NCBI RefSeq assembly: GCF_000521465.1
Contig: NZ_BAVR01000003.1
Coordinates: forward strand, 49,139 to 113,138
Direction of reading: 5' to 3'
Length of the DNA stretch: 64,000 nucleotides
From: Acetivibrio straminisolvens JCM 21531
GTDB taxonomy: Bacteria; Bacillota; Clostridia; Acetivibrionales; Acetivibrionaceae
The notes below the pieces were generated by a model, which saw nothing but the letters and a program-made list of their open reading frames with translations, was not told the origin of the DNA and searched no databases. Position 1 is the first letter of the stretch. Every line of letters begins with the position of its first letter. The position numbers were made by a program, and so were the translations under genes. Below, one piece after another: positions 8,572 through 18,388 of the stretch.

Positions 8572-10566
8572 TTATGAGCCCAAAAGGTTCAATACAAAGC
8601 CTTTAAAGGTATAATTCGGAAGAACGCCAAAATTTATTATCACCTTTTTGGGATTGGCAAGAGCAATGGTCTCTTTAAAAATGTCCGTATTGCTAGGAGT
8701 AGAGAGGAATATAAGCTCACCGCAGCTTTTCACCGAAAATCTGTCAACGGTATTCTCAATGGGGCATGCTGCCTGAAGTCCTTCGTAGAATATTTGTGCA
8801 TTGGGATATTTCTTTAAGAGGTTTTCAATAGATGTTTTTCTCTCATCTAAAATTTCTCCTTCAAACAGCTTCCTGGATTCTCCGAAAGTTTCAAACATAT
8901 ATTCCAAAGTCAGTTGAATACCTGCGTCTTTGTTGTAGTTGTTTCGGCTGACCTTGAAGGTTATATCAAAGTTCCTGCCTTCAAAGGACTCATCCTCTCC
9001 AAACCACTTGACCGCCGGTATTCTGTTTCCATTTTGGTCTTCTATTACCATTATATGATGTTTTTTCTCCGTCATTCTGTCACTTAAAACAGTAACATTC
9101 CTTATGCAAAAGCAAGGAGCATGAAATCCTTCTCCATAGGGTCCCGCCGATTGGATTCTGCTGTAGAATTCTTCATCTATATTTTCTATCTTAAGCTCCA
9201 TATCGGCATTGACATTTATCATGTCTTTTATAAAATATCTGTTTTCTGCCTCCAGCTCAATCCGGCTGATAAAATCCTCAATATCATCCTTTTTGATTGA
9301 AAGTCCTGCAGCCTGGGAATGCCCTCCAAACTTTAAAAGCTTTCCGCTGCATTCCTTAATCAATTCGTAAATATTTATCTCCTCAATGGACCTGGCAGAA
9401 CCTACCGCAGTAACCCCATCCTCTTTTAAGGAAAACAGAATTGACGGCTTTCGATAAAGCTCGCAAATCCTTCCGGCAGCAATTCCGATTATCCCATGAT
9501 GCCAATACTCTTTATACAGCACCAAAATTGTCTTGTTTTTCTTTCGTGTCTCCACCATCTCCACAGCTTCATCTACAATTGTCTGCTGTACCCTTTTTCT
9601 CTCCATATTCAGTGAGTCAATTTTCTCCGCCATGATCCGTGCCTTTTCAAAGTCCCGGCACAAAAAAAGCTCCACAGGAAGCCGTGCTGTCTCCATTCTT
9701 CCTGCCGCATTTATTCTGGGTGCTATCTGAAACGCAACATCTTCCTCATTCTCAAGTTTTCCGTTTATTTCTGCTATCTCAATTAGCTGCCGAAGCCCAA
9801 TTCTTTCAGTATTAAATAATGCCGGCAGAGCTTTTTGAAGAAGGTACCTGTTTTCTCCGTTAAGGCTCACAACATCCGCTATAAGGGATAACGCAAGCAT
9901 GTCCAAAAACTTTTCCGCCCTGCCAAGAAGACTCTTTTTCTCAAGGAGAGCAAGACAGAGAAAATACACCATTCCGCAACCGGATATATTCCTAGCCCTG
10001 TGTCCCTCTTCCAAAAGCTTGGGGTTTAATATCGCATCGGCAGGAGGAAGTTCGTCGGGTACAGTATGGTGGTCGGTGAGCACCACATCCATTCCCAGCT
10101 CCTTGGCAAGAGTTATCTCCTTGATATTGGAAATCCCACAGTCGCAGGTGATTATTAGCGAAACACCATCCCGGAAAAGTTTTCTTACCACTTTCTCATT
10201 CATGCCGTATCCTTCGGTAAACCGGTCAGGAACATGGTAGACTACCTTTTGCGTAAAAAAACTCAGGCATTCAACAAGAGTGACGGTGCTGGTAACACCG
10301 TCAACATCATAGTCTCCGTACACACATATTTTTTCTCCATTGTCTATGGCACGAAATATCCTGTCCACAGCTTTGGGCATATCCGAAAATTCATTGGGTT
10401 TTGTAGGCTCATAAAACTCCGGATTCAACATCTGTTTTATGGTTTCGGGATTTTTATACCCCCGGTTGTAAAAAATTCTTGCCACAAGTTCGTCACCGCC
10501 GCAAGCATCCAGCACTTCTTGCGGCAACTCAACTCCCTGATTTAATATATTTACTTTAACTTTCAT
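8572..10566 (-). CDS. recJ: Single-stranded-DNA-specific exonuclease RecJ
   Basis: A 5'-3' exonuclease on single-stranded DNA acting in recombination and repair. DHH phosphoesterase motifs are all visible: ICVYGDYDVDGVTST (motif I, about residue 80), CDCGISN (II), VLTDHHTVPDELP (DHH, III), and LIADVVSLNGENR (IV). The DHHA1 domain has GGHSQAAGLSI near residue 400, followed by an OB-like domain and a C-terminal extension of about 100 residues. At 664 aa it is longer than the 560-580 aa core of many RecJ proteins. The ATG follows the nuclease stop directly (TAG-ATG), so both are probably co-translated. It is the third conserved gene of a helicase-nuclease operon. Confidence 0.92.
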   Translation of the reverse strand: MKVKVNILNQGVELPQEVLDACGGDELVARIFYNRGYKNPETIKQMLNPEFYEPTKPNEFSDMPKAVDRIFRAIDNGEKICVYGDYDVDGVTSTVTLVECLSFFTQKVVYHVPDRFTEGYGMNEKVVRKLFRDGVSLIITCDCGISNIKEITLAKELGMDVVLTDHHTVPDELPPADAILNPKLLEEGHRARNISGCGMVYFLCLALLEKKSLLGRAEKFLDMLALSLIADVVSLNGENRYLLQKALPALFNTERIGLRQLIEIAEINGKLENEEDVAFQIAPRINAAGRMETARLPVELFLCRDFEKARIMAEKIDSLNMERKRVQQTIVDEAVEMVETRKKNKTILVLYKEYWHHGIIGIAAGRICELYRKPSILFSLKEDGVTAVGSARSIEEINIYELIKECSGKLLKFGGHSQAAGLSIKKDDIEDFISRIELEAENRYFIKDMINVNADMELKIENIDEEFYSRIQSAGPYGEGFHAPCFCIRNVTVLSDRMTEKKHHIMVIEDQNGNRIPAVKWFGEDESFEGRNFDITFKVSRNNYNKDAGIQLTLEYMFETFGESRKLFEGEILDERKTSIENLLKKYPNAQIFYEGLQAACPIENTVDRFSVKSCGELIFLSTPSNTDIFKETIALANPKKVIINFGVLPNYTFKGFVLNLLGS

Positions 10567-11400
10567 CTATCTCAACTCCTCTATGCTGTCCCAATCGAGT
10601 TCTTCCAGAAAATCCTCATCCTCTTCCACAGCCTGAAAATCAACCCGTTCATTGTTGCAAAACCAATTGAATTCACAATAGAGGCAGTTTTTCTTGTAGA
10701 GCTCTTTGTCAAAGCTTTCGTAATCATACTGCAAAATACCGTCTATCTTGCTTTTTAGAGCTTGTCCAAACTGTTCATGTATTTCATCGCTGTAGTTTAT
10801 TTCAGCCAAAATACGGGCCGGGTCCGGATGCCAGTAAAACATCCTAATGTCTGAGCATTCAATTTCTCTTTGCACCACTCTTTGTGCCTGCTCTTTCAGC
10901 ACAAAAAGATACACCATTGTCTGAAGGCTTCCTTTGAGCCTTTCGCCTTTTTGCTTATCATCCCATGGCTTATTTGACTTACTTTTGCCTTGGGTCTTCC
11001 AGTCCCATATTTCTATACCGTCATTTTTTATTACAACCAGATCAAAGTTTGCTTCAAGTCTCAAAGTCCCCTTTGCCATTCTGAGCTTGTACTCAGGAAG
11101 ATACAGTGCATCATCTGTCTTTGGAAAATGGCTTTTTAGAGCTTCCAACCACTTTGAAAGCTCTTCATATCCTTCAATTCCACTAGTAAGTCCCGTATCA
11201 ATCCCCAAAAAGTATCTTCTGGCCATTAAATGAAAGTTTCTGCCTATATCACTCCTTCTCTTTATCTCTTCGCTAATTACACTTTTCCACTTAATCCCTT
11301 CAAGATATCTCTTTTTAAACTTCAACGGACACTTTTCAAAGGTGGATATGGAATACTGGGTAAACAAAAAATAGTTGAAAAACCTCAAATCATTATTCAT
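10567..11400 (-). CDS. Free-standing PD-(D/E)XK nuclease with Fe-S cluster motif (RecB/AddB-type)
   Basis: A 277-aa RecB-family nuclease. Core catalytic pieces: LEANFDLVVIKNDGIEIWDW with the D and the K of DWKTQ (about residues 125-150), a conserved Q in GSLQTMVYLF, and a helical frame. The Cys pattern of one N-terminal Cys (FEKCPLKFKKRY, about residue 23) plus a C-terminal C-x2-C-x5-C (CLYCEFNWFC) matches the 4Fe-4S 'iron staple' of AddB and Cas4-like nucleases. It overlaps the upstream helicase gene by 4 bases (ATGA), showing translational coupling, and abuts recJ. The nuclease of AddAB is normally fused to a helicase subunit; here it stands alone. Confidence 0.85.
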   Translation of the reverse strand: MNNDLRFFNYFLFTQYSISTFEKCPLKFKKRYLEGIKWKSVISEEIKRRSDIGRNFHLMARRYFLGIDTGLTSGIEGYEELSKWLEALKSHFPKTDDALYLPEYKLRMAKGTLRLEANFDLVVIKNDGIEIWDWKTQGKSKSNKPWDDKQKGERLKGSLQTMVYLFVLKEQAQRVVQREIECSDIRMFYWHPDPARILAEINYSDEIHEQFGQALKSKIDGILQYDYESFDKELYKKNCLYCEFNWFCNNERVDFQAVEEDEDFLEELDWDSIEELR

Positions 11401-13626
11401 ACTTTTCCGGCCTCCTCAATATACCGTCTCAGTTCAAGAAAATATCTCGACGGAAGTTCACCCCTTTTACCCTTGTTTTGCTCATATGAGGATAAAAAGA
11501 GATACTCCTTTGCCCGGGTAATACCGACATAGAGAAGCCTTGCCTTCTCCGAAATTATCTCAAACTTTGATTCCAAAACCGAATCTACGACGGTTTTTCC
11601 TTCAAATAATTTTGCCATATCATTTTGATTAAGGCTGGGGATTTTTATACTGCTCTTTTAAAAACCAGAATTCACCCATAAATTTATCCTCCAGCAAAAC
11701 CGGAAAATCGGCGTTGTTGAGCCCGGTAAGAAAAACAATATCCCACTCAAGGCCTTTGGATTTATGGTATGTGGCAACCGTAACTACTCCCGGATGCGGC
11801 TCAAAGCCTTTTAAATCCCAAACAATGCCGGCAAAATAATTGAACATATTTTTAGGGCTTAAAAGCTCAAATGCCAGGTCGCTGAGCCTCCATCTTGGAT
11901 TTTGGTTCATAAGGTACCTTACATCTCCGGCCACCTTCTGGGCTATGGCTCTTTCTTCCCTGTCAAACCTAAGCTTTTCCGATATAAAAAGAATAAGCTT
12001 TTCCACAACAGTATTGGGAAACTCCAGTAGCTCTCTAACTATGTCCAGGCTATCCGTAAAATCTTTCCAGATTTTGGTTTGAAGAAGCTCCTTTGGAACA
12101 TCAGAGATTTCAATAATCCCTCCCATAGGATAAAGAATCTTTTCCACAGGATACTTTTTTATAAACTCACTCAAAAGCTCCCTCTGCCCCACCGTTTCCG
12201 TTTCATCCACCAACTCGGTAAAAACAGTACTGTCATATTCACCGGTTAGAATACACTCATTTATCATATTGGAAAACTTTTCGCCATCTTCCGGAACGGC
12301 CAAAAAGTCAATAATCCTTCCAAGCTTTTTCAAAGTCTTGTTCCTCTCACCGGAAGTATTGTCAAGCTGTTCGAAAGGAGCCTTTCTTGATTGTAAAATA
12401 TCAATAATCAATGACATTTTCCATGCCGTGGGAACCAGTATTGCAATAGTCTTGTCCGGATGCTTTTTTATCATTTGCACTGCCTGGTCCACAACTCCCC
12501 CGGCTTCCTCTTCCCATGATTCAAAGACAGCGGCTTTTATGCCATATTCATCTATGACCGGATTTGGCCTTGGGTCATCCTTCGGCACAGGCTCGATATA
12601 TTGGGGAAGCAGGCTGTCACGGCATTCATGTACCGGGTGGTTCTCCCTTACATATTTTACAAAATAATTAGCCAGGTCAATAATGTCCCTGGTGTTTCTG
12701 CTTGACTGGGTTATACTGTACACCGTCGTGTCCGGAGCATCGCAAAAGCTCTTAAAAAGCGTAAAATCACTGCTGCTAAAGCTTCCGCAAATCGCCTGGT
12801 TGCTGTCTCCAACCCTCAGAAGATTGCCGTTGGCTATCAGTGTGAGTATCTCGTTCTGAATATAGTTTGAATCCTGAGCCTCATCCTCACAAACAAAGGA
12901 GTACTTCTTTCGGTATTTCTCAAGAAGGTGTTCATCGGTTTGCAGCATTTTTTTTGCATTGTAAAGCATGTCGTCAAAATCCAAATAACCGCCCATTTTT
13001 AGCCTCCTGTCATATATCTCGTATATGTCGGAGGCCCATGAGAGAATAGAGTCTCTTCCCAAACTTTTACATTTATTTTTTGCCTCTGAAGGAGTAATTC
13101 CCTTTACCTTAAAATCGCCGATGGCAGAGAGCATTATACGGCAAAGCTTTTCATGCCAGCTTTTGTATACATCCCCTATTTTGCTTGAGCTTAAATTTTC
13201 CATATCAAGGTAAAGCCGAAACTCCCTATGGTTATATCTCTTCCACTCGTCAATGGCACTGGAAATCAGGTGTATCTTGGATACCTCATCAAGTATTTCA
13301 AATTCCTCGTTTGCAATAATAAGGTCGGGCTTTTCTTTGATGATTTGGAGACACAGGCCGTGAATTGTAGATACAAAGTAATCCTTGCTTCCATTAATGC
13401 CTCTTTTTTGCAGTTCTGCAGAAATTCGCTGCTTAAAATTATTCACAGCACTATTCATGTATGTAACAATCAAAATTTTACCCGGTTTGTGGTATCCGTT
13501 GGCTATCATCTCCACTGCCCAAAGAGACAGGCAATGGGTTTTTCCTCCCCCAGGTATTGCCGGAATAGCACATTTTCCTCCTCTGTATCTTTCCACAAGC
13601 TCCTTCTGTCCTTTTCTAAGCCCCAC
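11397..13626 (-). CDS. UvrD-family DNA helicase (one frameshift)
   Basis: Superfamily 1A helicase. Motifs: Walker A AIPGGGKTHCLS (residue about 22), Ia VTYMNSAVNNF, II FVCEDEAQD (DEAQD instead of DExQD), III LRVGDSNQAICGSF, IV region YSITQSSRNT, V VVTVATYHKSKGLEWDIVFL and VI EKARLLYVGITRAKEYLFLS. Start is GTG with GGGGAGGC 8 bases upstream. The frame breaks near 11630, at AAAAATCCCC: removing one base joins ...FLKEQYKNP to SLNQNDMAKLFEG, so motif VI lies in the other frame. It has no nuclease domain of its own; the separate PD-(D/E)XK gene follows with overlap. Confidence 0.85.
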
Positions 13627-13651
13627 GAAACATGCCTCCCCAATAATTCTT

Positions 13652-15732
13652 TTACTGCGTCAGTATCTCGTCAAAATATTCTGCCAAAATTCCGTCATTC
13701 TCATAGCCGTTGGCTGAAAGCATGGACTCAAATGTTATAAGCTTCTCTTCACATCTTTTTAAAAGCGACCTTATGAGAACCGCTAGGTAATGCTTCTGAT
13801 TTTGTTCTTCCATTTCTTCCGTATAAATATCATTCTCATTCCATGTCTTTGTCAGGACATGGATGTTTGTTATTTCTTTTATGCTTCTTGGAGTCCAGTT
13901 ATTGCTGCTGATACTCAAAAGTATCAGTACTTTGCTTTTTAACGGGCTTGACAGGTATGCAACGGGAGTAGACATCAGCACAAAATTGCCGTTAAGCTTT
14001 TCTTCCAGCTCAAATATGCTTTCCGCCGACTTTATTCCCTTCTTTGCGATATCAAGAAAATCTTTGCTGGCATTCCTGTTAAACCTTGAAACCACATCAA
14101 CAAAGGTCTCTGCACTGTCTATAAGCTTTTTGGCTTCAATAATATCTTTCTGAGACACTTCGTTTGATAGAAGTATCTCTAAGAAAACCTTCTGAAAAAA
14201 CTCATGTATTTGAAGCGGTTTCTCCATCTCCCGGTATTCCTTTATCCAATTTCTTATGTACTCATACTTTTCAATGTTATAATACCCGACCCTTTCCACC
14301 AGTCCCGGGAACTCTATATCGGGAAACTCGGCAAAGGGCCTTTGGGCAAGAACCTCTCCTGCAAGAATGGAACTTCTTACCGGATCTATTTTCAGCACTA
14401 TCCTTATAAGTGCCCTTACATCATCCCTTCCCGGAGCCGAACCGTAAGCCGGATGGCACAATTGAGCCAAAGTTATCAGTGCCTGGGAGAAAGGATTGTC
14501 TATTATCTTGTTCATTCTTGCCAAGTTTTTAATCTCATATCCGTGTCTTTCAAGGATTCTTCCTATAACAAACTCTGTGACAGGGTCTGCATAGTTGGAT
14601 ATCACCGCAATATCCGAAGGATTATATCCTTCATTCTCAATCAACTCAACGATTCTGTTTCCTGCCTCCTCCAGCATATCGCTTCTAAGTTCCAGCGGCA
14701 AAGTCCTCTCTATCTCCGGCCGCGCTTTAAATTTACACGGTGTTGAGTTCTTTATGGTATCAAAAAGCATGTCCGAAAATTCATACATAAAATCCTTGCA
14801 GGTATAGGATTTATTTAGCTCCACTATCTCCATCTTATCAATCAATTGCTTTTTGACATATTCATGATTGCTCCCAAAAGCCTGTCCATATCCCCCTTCA
14901 TGATTATACCCTAAAAGACATGTCTTTACCTTAGGCATTAGGAAATTGATAAAGTCAACCTCCGAAGGTACACACTCCTCGATATTGTCCACAATAAGGT
15001 GGTCTATCCTTTGAAACAACTGATTCCGGTATGTTTCATCGGTAAGCAGGCATTTGTTGTACAATTCCACAGCCATGCCAAAATCAAATATCCCCAGCTC
15101 CATACACTTTTTCCTGTAGTCTCTTATTATTTCGTCCGCTTCTTTGTATACCTGCTTTTTAATGTCTTCCTTTTTCTCCAAAGCATTATAAAGCCTCTCT
15201 CCTATCTCACTGTAGGGAATATCGGAAATGGCAGCCTTTACAAGATTCGATGTCATCTCAATTGCAAGCCTGTCGGAATAAGAGGTAACCCCCGCAAAGG
15301 CTCCTTTTTTTGCCTGCGCCATTCCAAAACAATGGATACAAGGAATTGGGAAGCTTCAAAAGTCAAAAAAACAGGCTTCACATTCCTGTTACCTATCTCA
15401 TTGCAGTTTTTTAGAATAAGGGGATAATAAGTCCTTATCTCCTCTTGAACAAACCCAAAATATGATGTTCTGAGAATTGCTGCGGAACCCTCCAAAAAAG
15501 TCTTGGTCCTCCACTCCAATGACTGTGTTCTGTTTAGAAGCAGTATCAATATTTTTTCACTGGGCACCTCAAGAGTGTTCACCATATATTTGTACCTTTC
15601 AAGAAGCAGAGTCGACTTTCCGCTCCCGGTAGGACCTTTAAGTATCAGTTTTGAATTTTCTGCTGGTGCTTTAATAATCTTCCCTGCAAGATCATCAAAA
15701 ATATGATAGGTATCCCTCCAAAAAGTTTTACT
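13652..15732 (-). CDS. AddB/UvrD-like P-loop helicase subunit (frameshift, start unresolved)
   Basis: Probable second UvrD-fold subunit. The N-terminal part gives a clear Walker A, LKGPTGSGKSTLLLERY, just before ...KYMVNTLEVP. Motif II-like HLIVDNIEE lacks the usual DE, and LLGYNHEGGYGQAFGSN resembles the motif III region; a long 2A/2B-like C-terminus follows. This mix of intact Walker A and degenerate motif II resembles AddB. The frame breaks at the seven T of 15305-15311: one more base restores WRRQKKGAFAGVTSY. Upstream of the Walker A the frame is open to 15732 without a standard start; TGGAGGGA (about 15713-15720) is the likely RBS region, so an additional indel is probable. A -10 TATAAT sits at 15739-15744. 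The UvrD gene starts 25 bases after its stop. Confidence 0.7.
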
Positions 15733-15863
15733 TTATATATTATACCATCATGGGAAGATTAATGAAAACATTTATGAACTACAACAGGCAATATTGCAAT
15801 CGACAATTTTCAAATATCTAAGAATAGATTGCCAAGCAATAAAAATAGTGTCATAAAGCTCAA

Positions 15864-16159
15864 TTAAGCTCTACTTAGGATATAAACAAAAATGATTCCC
15901 AAAATCTGAAATACAAAAATTAACGGAATTCCCACCATAAAACTCATACGCCTTGTCTTGTGCCTGAAAACAAGCAACCCCAAATATACTCCGGTGCGCC
16001 TCCCATCAGCACAAGCCAGAAAAATGTTCTTTCCTGTATCCTCCACAGGCTTCTTGCTGCTTTATATTTGTCAATCCCGCTTAAGGCAAAACCGACAAGA
16101 TTTATTAAGGCAAATAAGAGAAAAACAAACATATATGGATTAGATTTTAAGTTTGGCAT
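15864..16159 (-). CDS. DUF1294 family membrane protein (frameshift)
   Basis: A small membrane protein of unknown role, with segments YMFVFLLFALINLVGFALSG, then the DUF1294 hallmark DKYKAARSLWRIQE, FFWLVLMGGAPG, VYLGLLVFRHKT and a last segment. The frame breaks near 15988: one missing G (GCACCGGAG for GCACCGGGAG) joins MGGAP to GVYLGLLV. I chose ATG 16157-16159 (MPNLKSN) because GGGGG is 8 bases upstream; two earlier in-frame Met codons exist. About 98 aa when repaired, the usual family length. Confidence 0.75.
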
Positions 16160-16430
16160 ACTCGTTTCCCCCATCGTCATCAAATATTGGGTTTCCATAA
16201 TTACCAAGAATTATAGAGACTGCTAATAAGCTAACAACAGGATTACATATATATTATATCAAATTTTATCGTTTTATAACAAATTTTAGAGCAAATTAAA
16301 CACCCCGCATTACGCCAGGGCATCTATTAGGGGGTTAAAATGTATTTGTGTGAGGTCAATATAATTATTAACCTTTTTAAAATTTATTATTCAATTATTT
16401 TTCGATTATTTAAAAAAATTTTTACTTTTC

Positions 16431-16998
16431 TTATTTTTCATATGTTTTCAAAATTCTAGCCGCTATTTCTCTTTTTGTAACCCGCATATCCATAGCCTGT
16501 TTTTCTATAAATCTGTGAGCCTCAGCTTCCGACATTTTTAAATACTCAATCAAAACACATTTTGCTCTGTCGACAAACTTAATATCTTCTATCTTTTTTG
16601 AAGCTGCTCATTCTGCTTCTTAAGCCCTTTCATTCTATTGTAGGAAGCGGAGACAAGTTTTAGAGCACTCCAAAAAGCTGACGATTGACAGGTTTTGCTA
16701 TAACAAATATCCCGAAATCTTCAACTTTATCCGATATCTCATCTTCCAATTCGCTTTTGACAAGCAGCATAACTTGCGCCGTTCCCCTGTTTGCAATATT
16801 TATTGCCAAATTGCCTCCAAATTCGTCCGTCAACGGCGTATTAATTATGCACAAGTCAAAATCCCTGTCAAGTAGTATTCTTTTGGCCTCACCGGCATTT
16901 TTAGCCAAAACAATTTCGCTATAAGAATTTAACTTTAACAGTTCTTCCAACGAAGAACTCACCTTCAAGGAACTGGATATAATTAAAATACTGTCCAT
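16431..16998 (-). CDS. ANTAR-domain RNA-binding response regulator with pseudo-receiver (two frameshifts)
   Basis: A transcription antiterminator. Residues 1-about 115 form a receiver-like domain (DSILIISSSLKV ... DFDLCIINTPLTDEFG ... GIFVIAKPVNRQLF). The phospho-acceptor Asp position is Asn (CIIN) and the N-terminal acidic pair is absent (IISSS), so it probably is not phosphorylated. A coiled-coil linker (SYNRMKGLKKQNEQLQKK) leads to the ANTAR domain (IEYLKMSEAEAHRFIEKQ, AMDMRVTKREIAARIL). Two single-base deletions, at GCTTTTTGG near 16670 and at CAAAAAAGA near 16600, split it as given. It is the last gene of the glutamate synthase-glnA operon, like the GlnR/NitR-type ANTAR proteins of clostridia, and probably controls the three leaders described below. 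Confidence 0.85.
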
Positions 16999-17027
16999 AC
17001 TACCACCGACTTATCCCTTATAAAATC

Positions 17028-18344
17028 TTAGATTGTTCGAAAATACATCTGCTTTTCCACACTTTCTTTGTCTTCACTTTCAGAATATCTTTTCCATTCT
17101 TCAAGCTTTATCTCCATATACTTGCTTAACATTTCTTCCCCTAAAATGCTCTTTACAAAACTACTTTTTGACGCAATATCCAAAGCTTGTTTCAAATTTT
17201 CCGGAAGAGCCTTGATTTCCCTTAGTTCATCGCCGCTGGCATTATACAAGTTATGATTAATTGGCTCCGAAAGCTCTAATTTTTTCTCGATTCCGTCAAG
17301 TCCTGCATGCAAAATAAGGGCAAAGGTAATGTATGGATTACAAGCCGGATCCGGAGAGCGAAGTTCCATTCTGCTGTATTCTCCCTTTTCGGCAGGGATT
17401 CTGATAAGCTGGGAACGATTTTGATGAGACCAGGATACGTATTTAGGCGCCCTGAAACTTCCAAACCGGGCATAAGAATTTGTTATTGGATTTGTAAATG
17501 CAGTAATATCCAATATTTTATCAATAACTCCGGCAATAAAGCTTTTTGCAGCAGAAGAATCGGCATCCCTATCCCTAAAAATATTATGTCCGTCTTTGGA
17601 AAGAGATAAGTTTATATGAAGTCCGCTGCCGCTTTCGGTCAAAATGGGTTTTGGCATAAAGGAGGCAAAAAGTCCGTTTCTTAATGCAACAGCCTTGACC
17701 ACTGCTTTGAAAGCCATTAAATTATCTGCGGCAGTAAGTGCATCGCTATATTTGAAATCTATTTCGTTTTGCCCCGGACCTTGCTCATGATGGGAACTTT
17801 CCGGCTGGATTCCCATTTGCTCAAGAGACAGGCAAATCTCCCTTCTTACGTTTTCACCTTTATCAAGAGGAGCTATATCCAAGTATCTTCCTTCATCGTG
17901 GGGAATATATGTGGGGCTTCCTTTTTCATCGGTTTCAAACAAGTAAAACTCACATTCCGAGCCTATCCTGCATACATATCCCATTTTTTCCGCACGTTCC
18001 ACAGCTTTTTTGAGAATATTTCTCGTATCTCCTTCAAACGCTCTCCCATCGGGGTGCTTTATGTCGCAGTAAAAACGTATTACTCTTCCCTGCTGAGGCC
18101 TCCAGGGCAAAATACTTAAAGTCGATGGGTCCGGATGCAAAAACAAATCCGATTTTTCAACATTCATAAATCCCAAAATAGAAGACGCATCAAAGGATAT
18201 ACCTTGCTCAAATGCTCTTTCAAGCTCCTGAGGCATGATAGAGATATTCTTTTGAGTCCCTAAAATATCGCAAAAGGCCAGTCGAATAAATTTCACATCA
18301 TTTTCTTCGACAAATTCCAGCACCTCTTTCATAATATAAGTCAT
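17028..18344 (-). CDS. glnA: Glutamine synthetase type I
   Basis: Makes glutamine from glutamate, ammonia and ATP. 438 aa, the length of the short GSI-alpha form without the adenylylation loop. Visible: beta-grasp N-domain (FCDILGTQKNISIMP, DASSILGF), catalytic E-motifs ECEFYLFE, PESSHHEQGPGQNEIDF and GSGLHINLSL, NRSQLIRIP and MELRSPDPACNPY. The ATG at 18342-18344 (MTYIMKEVLEF) follows AAAGGAGG by 10 bases; the frame extends further up as MTKSMTKGGFLR through a short GGTCATA direct repeat, less likely to be translated. It follows the GXGXG gene by about 45 bases in the operon. Confidence 0.93.
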   Translation of the reverse strand: MTYIMKEVLEFVEENDVKFIRLAFCDILGTQKNISIMPQELERAFEQGISFDASSILGFMNVEKSDLFLHPDPSTLSILPWRPQQGRVIRFYCDIKHPDGRAFEGDTRNILKKAVERAEKMGYVCRIGSECEFYLFETDEKGSPTYIPHDEGRYLDIAPLDKGENVRREICLSLEQMGIQPESSHHEQGPGQNEIDFKYSDALTAADNLMAFKAVVKAVALRNGLFASFMPKPILTESGSGLHINLSLSKDGHNIFRDRDADSSAAKSFIAGVIDKILDITAFTNPITNSYARFGSFRAPKYVSWSHQNRSQLIRIPAEKGEYSRMELRSPDPACNPYITFALILHAGLDGIEKKLELSEPINHNLYNASGDELREIKALPENLKQALDIASKSSFVKSILGEEMLSKYMEIKLEEWKRYSESEDKESVEKQMYFRTI

Positions 18345-18388
18345 CCTCAGAAAACCTCCTTTGGTCATACTTTTGGTCATACTATCGG

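Noticed and set aside
9441..10545. Long antisense ORFs opposite recJ and the helicases (up to 170 codons)
   Set aside because: They lie in the complementary frames of strongly conserved genes, lack RBS, and have low-complexity compositions typical of reversed coding sequence.
11397..11618. A separate 73-aa gene before the nuclease
   Set aside because: It holds helicase motif VI (LLYVGITRAKE), missing from the end of the preceding ORF, so it is the C-terminus of that helicase.
15253..15585. A separate 110-aa protein upstream of the AddB-like gene
   Set aside because: It reads straight into the AddB-like protein after one base is added to the T7 run, and carries the continuation of its Walker A region.
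8572..15732. Calling the helicase-nuclease cluster a named anti-phage defence system
   Set aside because: No methyltransferase, TIR, effector or CRISPR element is near; the gene types equally fit recombination and repair, so I keep it as an AddAB-like hypothesis.
15253..16690. Programmed ribosomal frameshifting to explain the broken frames
   Set aside because: No consistent slippery heptamer, stem or internal Shine-Dalgarno; too many unrelated genes are affected in both directions.
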